NCBI RefSeq assembly: GCF_036250695.1
Contig: NZ_CP109427.1
Span: forward strand, 2,232,001-2,296,000
Length of the DNA: 64,000 nt
DNA from: Streptomyces sp. NBC_01497
Lineage (GTDB): Bacteria > Actinomycetota > Actinomycetes > Streptomycetales > Streptomycetaceae
Direction of reading: 5' to 3'
Positions 37,911 through 45,431 of this stretch are shown here, piece after piece. Each line of letters begins with the position of its first letter. The first letter of the stretch is position 1. Below the pieces are notes generated by a model, which worked only from the letters and a program-made list of their open reading frames with translations, was not told the origin of the DNA and did not search any database. The translations under genes were made by a program, and so were the position numbers.

Positions 37911-38329
37911 GTCCGATGAGTCAGGCTGCACAGAACCTGAACTGGTTGATCACGAACTTCGTGGACAACACCCCTGGGGTGTCCCACACGGTCGTGGTCT
38001 CCGCCGATGGGCTGCTGCTGGCCATGTCGGAAGGTTTCCCACGGGACCGGGCCGACCAGCTCGCCGCCGTGGCGTCCGGGTTGACCTCGCTGACCGCGGG
38101 CGCCTCCCGGATCTTCGAAGGCGGCCCGGTCAACCAGACCGTGGTGGAGATGGAACGCGGTTTCCTCTTCCTGATGTCCGTCTCCGACGGATCCTCGCTG
38201 GCCGTGCTCGCCCACCCCGAGTGCGACATCGGCCTCGTCGGATACGAGATGGCGCTCCTCGTCGACCGGGCGGGCACGGTCCTCACGCCGGACCTGCGCG
38301 CCGAGCTCCAGGGAAGCCTGTTGCACTGA
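37907..38329 (+). CDS. cvnB1: CvnB roadblock/LC7-domain protein, conservon 1
   Basis: 140 aa, roadblock/LC7 fold that partners the CvnD GTPase. VSPMSQAAQNLNWLITNF, GVSHTVVVSADGLLLAMS and VEMERGFLFLMSVSDGSSL are the hallmark segments. GTG overlaps the cvnA1 stop (GTGA) with AGGAG upstream; an in-frame ATG lies three codons later. It differs from cvnB2 at only five residues, yet its DNA differs at many silent positions. Confidence 0.94.
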   Translation: MSPMSQAAQNLNWLITNFVDNTPGVSHTVVVSADGLLLAMSEGFPRDRADQLAAVASGLTSLTAGASRIFEGGPVNQTVVEMERGFLFLMSVSDGSSLAVLAHPECDIGLVGYEMALLVDRAGTVLTPDLRAELQGSLLH

Positions 38330-38438
38330 GCCTCCCGCAGGAACCGCCCCACCTCACCAACCGTCAGGCCGCCGAGCCGTCCCCCCACCGGCCACAGAGA
38401 CGGCACGCAGACACCTTGCTGTCACGCCCGGAGGATTC

Positions 38439-38846
38439 ATGACCCCGCCCACCGCCTCTCACGATCCGTACGGCGCCTCGGTGGACGCCAGTTACGGACC
38501 TGAGGGTGACCAGCCGCTGGTACGTCCGTATGCGATGACCGGCGGCCGCACCAGGCCCCGGTACCAACTCGCCATCGAAGCGCTGGTCAGCACCACGGCG
38601 GACCCCGCCCACCTCGCCACTCTGCTCCCCGAGCACCAGCGGATCTGCCACCTGTGCCGTGAGGTCAAGTCGGTCGCCGAGGTGTCCGCGCTGCTCAGCA
38701 TGCCGCTCGGCGTGGCGCGCATCCTGGTGGCGGACCTGGCCGAGGCGGGCATGGTCGCCATCCACCAGCCGGGCAACGGCGAAGCCGGCGGCGCCCCCGA
38801 CGTGACACTGCTCGAAAGGGTGCTCAGTGGACTTCGCAAGCTCTAG
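38439..38846 (+). CDS. cvnC1: CvnC DUF742 protein, conservon 1
   Basis: 135 aa, DUF742 with a winged-helix core. Motifs VRPYAMTGGRTRPRYQLAIEALV, HQRICHLCREVKSVAEVSALL and LERVLSGLRKL. ATG with GGAGG 4 nt upstream. The last 20 nt overlap the start of cvnD1. A 109-nt spacer separates it from cvnB1. Part of the membrane-associated conservon complex. Confidence 0.93.
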   Translation: MTPPTASHDPYGASVDASYGPEGDQPLVRPYAMTGGRTRPRYQLAIEALVSTTADPAHLATLLPEHQRICHLCREVKSVAEVSALLSMPLGVARILVADLAEAGMVAIHQPGNGEAGGAPDVTLLERVLSGLRKL

Positions 38847-39411
38847 TGAGGCGGCGACCGCCCGTTCGACCACCAGCGCGAAGATCGTGGTGGCGGGCGG
38901 ATTCGGCGTGGGCAAAACCACGTTCGTCGGCGCCGTCTCAGAGATCAACCCGCTGCGTACCGAAGCCGTCATGACCAGCGCCTCCGCCGGCATCGACGAC
39001 CTCACCCACACCGGAGACAAGACCACCACCACCGTGGCCATGGACTTCGGACGCATCACCCTCGACCAGGACCTCATCCTCTACCTCTTCGGCACCCCCG
39101 GCCAGGACCGCTTCTGGTTCATGTGGGACGACCTCGTACGCGGCGCCATCGGCGCCATCGTCCTCGTCGACACCCGCCGCCTCGCCGACTGCTTCCCCGC
39201 CGTCGACTACTTCGAAAACTCAGGACTCCCCTTCGTCATCGCCCTCAACGGCTTCGACGGCCACCAGCCCTACACCCCCGAAGAAGTACGCGAAGCACTC
39301 CAGATCGGCCCCGACGCGCCGATCATCACCACCGACGCCCGCCACCGCGCCGACGCCAAGAGCGGCCTGATCACCCTCGTCGAACACGCCCTCATGGCAC
39401 GACTCAAATAG
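38827..39411 (+). CDS. cvnD1: CvnD small GTPase, conservon 1
   Basis: 194 aa, MglA/Ras-like. P-loop GGFGVGKTTF (about 24-33), G3-type GTPGQDRFWFMW, and NGFD in place of the usual NKxD G4 motif (ALNGFDGHQPY). GTG start inside cvnC1. The DNA from 38869 to 39315 (447 nt) is identical to cvnD2, and only three residues differ in total. Regulated by CvnA/CvnB in the conservon model. Confidence 0.94.
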   Translation: MDFASSSEAATARSTTSAKIVVAGGFGVGKTTFVGAVSEINPLRTEAVMTSASAGIDDLTHTGDKTTTTVAMDFGRITLDQDLILYLFGTPGQDRFWFMWDDLVRGAIGAIVLVDTRRLADCFPAVDYFENSGLPFVIALNGFDGHQPYTPEEVREALQIGPDAPIITTDARHRADAKSGLITLVEHALMARLK

Positions 39412-39448
39412 TCTTCTGCCTACGGCAGTTGCTGTACGTGGCGACAGT

Positions 39449-39478
39449 GGTGGGCTGTGTCTTCGGACACGGCCCGCC
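39449..39478 (+). terminator. Conservon 1 terminator
   Basis: 13-bp stem GGTGGGCTGTGTC/GACACGGCCCGCC (two G-U pairs) closed by a TTCG tetraloop, followed by TCTGTGTTCAT; 38 nt beyond cvnD1. The rest of 39412-39756 is the promoter region of conservon 2, with TGCTGGAAT at 39663-39671. Confidence 0.7.
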
Positions 39479-39756
39479 TCTGTGTTCATAACGTTTCGAC
39501 AGAGAATTCACGGTGTTCGGCCACGCGTTGCGGTCGCCCGGCTCCCCTGCGCTCACCTGCGTTCGGCCTTTTGGCGGCACTCGTCCCTTACGCCCGCTTT
39601 ATCTGAGGCCTGGATCACTCGGAATGGCTGATTCCCGCTGTTTGGAACACAGCCGTGACACATGCTGGAATTCGACGGCTCCCGAGTGGTTGCGTTACGG
39701 CCCCGAAACGAAACACGGCACAGCGCAGGTGCCGTCGCCGAGAGGTTGTTGGTCGA

Positions 39757-42700
39757 GTGAGGCGAAGCAGGACGAGCTCCGCTAAGGAGGCACGGGGCGA
39801 CGCCGCCCCGGCGCCGCGCGCGGCGGTGCCGTCGCGCACCGCCGCCCCGGCGACCGGCAGTTCCAGCCGCTTCGCGCCACGCAACTGGCGTGTTCCGACG
39901 CGGCTGAACGCGATCCTCCTGCTACCGGTGCTCGTCGGCCTCGTGATGGGCGGCTTCCAGGTCAAGGGGTCCATCGACACCTGGCGCGAGGCGCAGGACG
40001 CCGAGCGCACGGCCCGCGTGGTGGGGGCCGCCTCGAACTACAGCCAGGCCCTGCTCAACGAGCGCGACCTGTCCGCGCAGCCGCTGCTGACCGGTCATCG
40101 CGACGACCCGGTCGTCACCCGCACCAGGGCCGCGACCGACCAGGCGAAGAAGCGGTTCGACGCCGCGGTCACGGACATGCCGCACGAGGCACGCCTGGAG
40201 CGCCGCCTGAGCCTGTTCCGCAGCGTGGAGCCCCGGCTCGCCCAGCTGCGCGAGGCCGCGTACACCGACACGATCGAGACACCCGACAAGAGCGACGGCC
40301 ACGGCGGACCCGTGGCGACGCAGGAGGGCTACGTCCAGGTCCAGCACTCCCTGATGGAGTTCTCCAACGAACTCGGCCTCGGGACCGGCAACATCACCAG
40401 CTACGGCCGCACGCTGTACGCGATCCAGCTGGCCAAGGCCGCCGAGTCGCTCCAGCGCTCGATCGGCATGGAACTGCTCGTCCGCCCCAACGAGAAGCCG
40501 GACGTCAGGCCCGGGCAGCTGGTCGCCCTCAACTCGTACGCCTACCTGGAGGGCATCTCCGTCGAGGAGTACGAGTCCGGCGGCACGGCGGCCGACACGA
40601 CCCGCCTGACCGACGTGATGAAGAAGGTCGCGTCCGAGGACCCGCCGAAGGGCTCCTCGCCCGCCGACGTCACTCCCCCGACGAGCGCCGGCGGCTCCGT
40701 GCTCGACGGCATGGTCGCGGCGATCGGCTCCGGGAAGAGCCCCAAGGACCTCGCGGCCAAGGGCATCACCCCGACGACCTGGATGGCGGCCTCCACCGCC
40801 AAGTTCGACGGCTACACCACGATCGAGAACGGCCTGGTCGGCAAGGCGGTGACCGACGCGGGCGACATCGCCTCCCACGCCCGGCGCACGGCCGTCCTCA
40901 ACGGCGCCGGGGTACTGCTCGCGCTGCTCCTCGCGTTCGTCATCGCCGCGCTCATGGCGCGGCAGATGAGCCGCGCGATGCGGACGCTGCGCACGGCCGC
41001 CTTCGGCATCGCCGAGCAGCGGCTGCCGATGATGGTCGACCAGCTCTCGCGCACCGGAGCGAACGCGCACCCGGACCAGATGGCGACGCGCGTCGCCGCC
41101 ATCCCGATCGACTCGCGCGACGAGATCGGCGAGGTCGCCCGCGCCTTCGACCAGGTGCACCGGGAAGCGGTGCGGCTCGCCGCCGAGCAGGCGATGCTGC
41201 GCGGAAACGTCAATGCCATCTTCACGAACCTCTCCCGGCGCAACCAGTCGCTGATCGAGGGACAGCTCACGCTGATCACCGAGCTGGAGAACCACGAGGG
41301 CGAGCCCGAGCAGCTGGAAAGCCTGTTCAAGCTCGATCACCTCGCGACCCGGATGCGCCGCAACGGCGAGAACCTGCTGGTCCTCGCCGGCGAGGAGCCC
41401 GGCCGCCGGTGGAACCAGCCGGTGCCGCTGGTCGACGTGCTGCGCGCCGCCGCCTCCGAGGTCGAGTCGTACGACCGGATCGAGCTCGCGGGCGTCCCCG
41501 AGACCGAGATACACGGGCAGTCCGTGACCGACCTGGTGCACCTGCTCGCCGAGTTGCTGGAGAACGCGACGACGTTCTCCTCGCCGCAGACGAAGGTGCG
41601 GGTGACCGCGACCCGGCTGCCGGACAGCCGGCTGATGATCGAGATCCACGACAAGGGCATCGGCCTGACCGCGGAGAACTTCGCGGACATCAACCACAAG
41701 CTGGCGAACCCGCCGACCGTGGACGTCGCCGTGTCGCAGCGCATGGGCCTGTTCGTGGTCGGCCGCCTCGCCGACCGGCACGGCATACGCGTGCAGCTGC
41801 GTCCCTCGGGCGAACAGGCGGGCACCACCTCACTGGTGATGCTGCCGGACGCGATCACCCACGGCGGCGGCGGCGAGAGTGCGGCGCCCGAGCAGGGGTT
41901 CACCGTCTCCGGGATCATCCCGGAGCAGCCCGCGGCCCTGACCCGCGGCCCCGTGTACGGCGGGTCCGCGGCCCTGACCGCCGCGGAGCTCGGCTTCGAC
42001 GACTCGCGCTACGACCAGGGCGCCGCGCCGGGGGCCCGCACGCTCGACCCGGTCAACCGCACGCTGATGCGTGAGGAGCGGCGCGCGGCCCTGGAGGCGA
42101 GGCCTGAGCCGCCCGCCGCGCTCGCACCGGGCTCCCTGGGCGCGACGGCCGGAGCGGGAACCCCCGACGGCCCGGCGCCTTTCCAGGAACAGCAGTTCGG
42201 GGCGTACGGGCAGCAGCAGGGCTACGCACCGGAGTCGTACGGCGGGCAGCAGCAGACATCGGACCCGTACGGCGGGCAGCAGCAGGCACCGGACCCGTAC
42301 GGCGACGGCAGGCCCTACGGCGACCCGCACGACCAGGGGCAACAGGGGTACGCGCAGCCGCAGCAGGGCGCGGCCTACGGCGACTACGTGCAGGGGGCCG
42401 CCTATCCGGCGGCCGACGCCTACAGCGCACCGCAGACGTACGAGACGCCGGGCGGCTACCCGTCCCAGGAGACGTACGAGACCCAGGATCCCTACCGGGG
42501 CACCGACTCCTACGGCGCCCCCGCCGGATACGACGACCAGCCCGGCACCGCGCGTCCACAAGGACTCCACGAAAGCGGCACCGCGCTCGGCGCGCCGGGC
42601 GCCGACGGCTTCGACACCGGCTCCCAGCAGGGCGAGTGGGCGAACTCCGGTACGTACCAGCAGGCCTACCCGGTCGCACCGGAGCAGGACCAGAACACCG

Positions 42701-43224
42701 CTTCCGACACGGACGGCGGTGACGACGGGCACGCCGGCTCCGAGCGTTCGGGTCCCGGCCCCTCCCCCAGCGCCAGCCACACGCTCACCGACGCGGGCCT
42801 GCCGCGCCGGGGGGCGGCCAAGCCGCGGCAGGGATGGGCGGCCACCACCCAGGACCACGACACCGCCGCCGCGGGACAGTCCCCGCAGGCGGCGTCCGAT
42901 GGGCACAATGGACCCGGTGAGGCGGACGGCTCCGAGGAACCGCGCTCGACGAACGACGAGCGCTTTCGCCGGGCCGGCAAGCTGCGCGATCCGAAGGCAG
43001 GCGGGGTCACCTCGTCGGGGCTGCCGAAGCGGGTACCGAAGGCCAACCTGGTCGAGGGTTCCGCGGAGCAGGCCCCGAAGGACGGTCCGCAGGTCTCCCG
43101 GGCGCCCGAGGACGTACGCGGCAGGCTCAGCAACCTGCGCAGCGGCGTCCAGCGCGGCCGCGCGGGAGCGGACACGAACAGACCCGGCCCCGGCCCGGGC
43201 AGTACCTACAACCAGGAGCGTTAG
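39757..43224 (+). CDS. cvnA2: CvnA-type sensor, conservon 2
   Basis: 1155 aa, same layout as CvnA1: N-terminal TM1 (about 48-68, LNAILLLPVLVGLVMGGF), extracellular sensing domain, TM2 near 390-410 (LLALLLAFVIAALMARQM), HAMP, HATPase_c with N-box LLENATTFSS (about 600), DKGIGL and MGLFVVGRL. A long Gln/Tyr/Gly/Pro-rich segment follows, then the shared C-terminal motif (GLPKRVPKANLV...RGRLSNLRSGVQ). GTG 39757 chosen for AGAGGTTG-N8-GTG; an in-frame GTG 102 nt upstream is less likely. Confidence 0.92.
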   Translation: MRRSRTSSAKEARGDAAPAPRAAVPSRTAAPATGSSSRFAPRNWRVPTRLNAILLLPVLVGLVMGGFQVKGSIDTWREAQDAERTARVVGAASNYSQALLNERDLSAQPLLTGHRDDPVVTRTRAATDQAKKRFDAAVTDMPHEARLERRLSLFRSVEPRLAQLREAAYTDTIETPDKSDGHGGPVATQEGYVQVQHSLMEFSNELGLGTGNITSYGRTLYAIQLAKAAESLQRSIGMELLVRPNEKPDVRPGQLVALNSYAYLEGISVEEYESGGTAADTTRLTDVMKKVASEDPPKGSSPADVTPPTSAGGSVLDGMVAAIGSGKSPKDLAAKGITPTTWMAASTAKFDGYTTIENGLVGKAVTDAGDIASHARRTAVLNGAGVLLALLLAFVIAALMARQMSRAMRTLRTAAFGIAEQRLPMMVDQLSRTGANAHPDQMATRVAAIPIDSRDEIGEVARAFDQVHREAVRLAAEQAMLRGNVNAIFTNLSRRNQSLIEGQLTLITELENHEGEPEQLESLFKLDHLATRMRRNGENLLVLAGEEPGRRWNQPVPLVDVLRAAASEVESYDRIELAGVPETEIHGQSVTDLVHLLAELLENATTFSSPQTKVRVTATRLPDSRLMIEIHDKGIGLTAENFADINHKLANPPTVDVAVSQRMGLFVVGRLADRHGIRVQLRPSGEQAGTTSLVMLPDAITHGGGGESAAPEQGFTVSGIIPEQPAALTRGPVYGGSAALTAAELGFDDSRYDQGAAPGARTLDPVNRTLMREERRAALEARPEPPAALAPGSLGATAGAGTPDGPAPFQEQQFGAYGQQQGYAPESYGGQQQTSDPYGGQQQAPDPYGDGRPYGDPHDQGQQGYAQPQQGAAYGDYVQGAAYPAADAYSAPQTYETPGGYPSQETYETQDPYRGTDSYGAPAGYDDQPGTARPQGLHESGTALGAPGADGFDTGSQQGEWANSGTYQQAYPVAPEQDQNTASDTDGGDDGHAGSERSGPGPSPSASHTLTDAGLPRRGAAKPRQGWAATTQDHDTAAAGQSPQAASDGHNGPGEADGSEEPRSTNDERFRRAGKLRDPKAGGVTSSGLPKRVPKANLVEGSAEQAPKDGPQVSRAPEDVRGRLSNLRSGVQRGRAGADTNRPGPGPGSTYNQER

Positions 43225-43225
43225 T

Positions 43226-43648
43226 GTGAGCCCGATGAGCCAGGCGGCGCAGAATCTCAACTGGTTGATCACCAATTTCGTGGACAACACCCCCGGGGTG
43301 TCCCACACGGTGGTGGTCTCAGCCGACGGACTCCTGCTGGCCATGTCCGACGGCTTCCCGCGCGACCGTGCCGATCAGCTCGCCGCCGTGGCGTCCGGGC
43401 TGACGTCGCTGACCGCGGGCGCCTCCCGGATCTTCGAAGGCGGCGCCGTCAACCAGACAGTTGTGGAGATGGAGCGCGGTTTCCTCTTCATCATGTCCGT
43501 CTCCGACGGTTCGTCACTTGCCGTACTGGCCCACCCCGAGGCGGACATCGGGCTGGTCGGATACGAGATGGCACTTCTCGTCGACCGCGCGGGCACGGTT
43601 CTTACACCGGACCTCCGCGCCGAACTCCAAGGAAGTCTTCTCAACTGA
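43226..43648 (+). CDS. cvnB2: CvnB roadblock/LC7 protein, conservon 2
   Basis: 140 aa, nearly identical in protein to CvnB1 (five changes, including SDGF for SEGF and LLN for LLH). Starts GTG 1 nt after the cvnA2 stop, with AGGAG upstream. In the first 33 codons 11 silent changes separate it from cvnB1 with no replacement, so the protein is under strong constraint while the DNA has diverged. Confidence 0.94.
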   Translation: MSPMSQAAQNLNWLITNFVDNTPGVSHTVVVSADGLLLAMSDGFPRDRADQLAAVASGLTSLTAGASRIFEGGAVNQTVVEMERGFLFIMSVSDGSSLAVLAHPEADIGLVGYEMALLVDRAGTVLTPDLRAELQGSLLN

Positions 43649-43742
43649 CAGACAGTGCGCTCCCCGCCACCGCACCATTAAAGTGCGGTGGCGCGGCTCC
43701 GCAGCGATGCGGGACCGGCAGCCGGCAGTCGGAGGAGGAAAA

Positions 43743-44522
43743 GTGGCGACACCCCCAGACGGGTACCCCCATGAGGGGACCCGGCGTTACCCCGATGCAC
43801 CGGGCCCGCAGCACTCCGGGCCCGGCGCTGCGGCGGCGGGTGGCTATCCCGACGGCGGCTCGTACCAGGGCGCACATCCGGGCAGCGCGCGGCACGGCGC
43901 CCCACAGCAGGGCGGACCCCGGCACGGTGGACCGTACCCGGGGCCCTACCCGGGCGTGCACCCGAGCGGTGCGCAGCCCGGTGGCACGTACCAGGGCGGG
44001 CCCGGCGGGCCCTACCCGGGCGGCCAGGGAGGCCGTCAGGGCGGGCCTTCGGGCCCCCAGGGCGGCCGGAACGACCCCTACCAGGGCGTTCAGCAACCGC
44101 AGGGGCCCTTCGAGCGCCCCCGCATCCAGCCGATCGCTCCCCGGCGGGCTCCCGAGCCCACCAGGGAGCCCATGGGGCCGCACAACCCCTTGGTGCGTCC
44201 GTATGCCATGACGGGTGGCCGCACCAGGCCCCGTTACCAGCTCGCCATGGAGGCGCTGGTCAGCACCACGGCAGAACTCTCCTCTCTGCACGGGCAGTTG
44301 CCCGAGCACCAGCGGATCTGCCGGCTCTGCATCGAGGTCAAGTCGGTCGCCGAGATTTCGGCGCTGCTCTCGATTCCCCTCGGCGTCACCCGGATTCTCG
44401 TAGCCGACCTGGCGGAGGCCGGACTTGTCGCCATCCATCAGCCCGGCGGGGACGAGTCCGCCGGCGGTCAACCAGATGTGACACTGCTCGAAAGGGTGCT
44501 CAGTGGACTTCGCAAGCTCTAG
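43743..44522 (+). CDS. cvnC2: CvnC DUF742 protein with long Gly/Pro-rich N-extension, conservon 2
   Basis: 259 aa, against 135 in CvnC1. The extra about 120 N-terminal residues are Gly/Gln/His/Pro-rich and disordered (repeated GGPYPGPYPG-like and GGP units), followed by the DUF742 core VRPYAMTGGRTRPRYQLAMEAL and LERVLSGLRKL. GTG with an excellent GGAGGAAAA ribosome site. Overlaps cvnD2 by 20 nt, as in conservon 1. Confidence 0.92.
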   Translation: MATPPDGYPHEGTRRYPDAPGPQHSGPGAAAAGGYPDGGSYQGAHPGSARHGAPQQGGPRHGGPYPGPYPGVHPSGAQPGGTYQGGPGGPYPGGQGGRQGGPSGPQGGRNDPYQGVQQPQGPFERPRIQPIAPRRAPEPTREPMGPHNPLVRPYAMTGGRTRPRYQLAMEALVSTTAELSSLHGQLPEHQRICRLCIEVKSVAEISALLSIPLGVTRILVADLAEAGLVAIHQPGGDESAGGQPDVTLLERVLSGLRKL

Positions 44523-45087
44523 CGGCGCAGCGACCGCCCGCTCAACCACCAGCGCGAAGATCGTGGTGGCGGGCGGATTCGGCGTGGGCAAAACCACGTT
44601 CGTCGGCGCCGTCTCAGAGATCAACCCGCTGCGTACCGAAGCCGTCATGACCAGCGCCTCCGCCGGCATCGACGACCTCACCCACACCGGAGACAAGACC
44701 ACCACCACCGTGGCCATGGACTTCGGACGCATCACCCTCGACCAGGACCTCATCCTCTACCTCTTCGGCACCCCCGGCCAGGACCGCTTCTGGTTCATGT
44801 GGGACGACCTCGTACGCGGCGCCATCGGCGCCATCGTCCTCGTCGACACCCGCCGCCTCGCCGACTGCTTCCCCGCCGTCGACTACTTCGAAAACTCAGG
44901 ACTCCCCTTCGTCATCGCCCTCAACGGCTTCGACGGCCACCAGCCCTACACCCCCGAAGAAGTACGCGAAGCACTCCAGATCGGCCCCGACACCCCCATC
45001 ATCACCACCGACGCCCGCCACCGCGCCGACGCCAAGAGCGGCCTGATCACCCTCGTCGAACACGCCCTCATGGCACGACTGCGCTGA
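44503..45087 (+). CDS. cvnD2: CvnD small GTPase, conservon 2
   Basis: 194 aa. P-loop GGFGVGKTTF, GTPGQDRFWF, NGFD at G4. It differs from CvnD1 at residue 8 (Gly for Glu), one Thr for Ala near residue 164 and the last residue (Arg for Lys). 44545-44991 is identical to 38869-39315 in cvnD1. Last gene of the second conservon; strong terminator follows. Confidence 0.94.
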   Translation: MDFASSSGAATARSTTSAKIVVAGGFGVGKTTFVGAVSEINPLRTEAVMTSASAGIDDLTHTGDKTTTTVAMDFGRITLDQDLILYLFGTPGQDRFWFMWDDLVRGAIGAIVLVDTRRLADCFPAVDYFENSGLPFVIALNGFDGHQPYTPEEVREALQIGPDTPIITTDARHRADAKSGLITLVEHALMARLR

Positions 45088-45105
45088 TGCCGTGAGGTGA
45101 GCAAC

Positions 45106-45146
45106 GCGAAAGGGCCCCGCACTCCGAGGAGTACGGGGCCCTTCGC
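45106..45146. terminator. Terminator between cvnD2 and accE
   Basis: GCGAAAGGGCCCCG paired with CGGGGCCCTTCGC around a 14-nt centre; 13 perfect pairs, and it serves both convergent transcripts. Confidence 0.85.
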
Positions 45147-45192
45147 GTGGGTGAAGCGCCGGCGCTCGCGGGGTTCGCGAGCGCCGGGCGGT

Positions 45193-45399
45193 TCAGCCCT
45201 GCCAGCTGTGCGGGGCGCGGAAGCCCGGGGTGCGCTCCAGGCGGCGCCAGCCGGCGACCGAGCGGCCCCGGCCGGCCGGGACGGCCGTGTCGGTGGCCGA
45301 GGCGCGGGCGATGAGCACCGCGGTGATCGCGGCGAGTTCCTCGGCGTCGGCCTGGCCCTTCTCGACGCGCAGCAGGGAGGCGGAGGTTATGTCGTTCAT
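45193..45399 (-). CDS. accE: Acyl-CoA carboxylase epsilon subunit
   Basis: 68 aa, MNDITSASLLRVEKGQADAEELAAITAVL at the N-terminus, typical of the small epsilon subunits that stimulate actinobacterial acyl-CoA carboxylases. Ends with an Arg/Trp-containing block (GWRRLERTPGFRAPHSWQ). The last stretch is unlikely to have another role. Lies 32 nt after accB in the leftward accB-accE pair. Confidence 0.9.
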   Translation of the reverse strand: MNDITSASLLRVEKGQADAEELAAITAVLIARASATDTAVPAGRGRSVAGWRRLERTPGFRAPHSWQG

Positions 45400-45431
45400 G
45401 GGTACCTGTCTCCGTGAGTCGGTCGCGGGCG

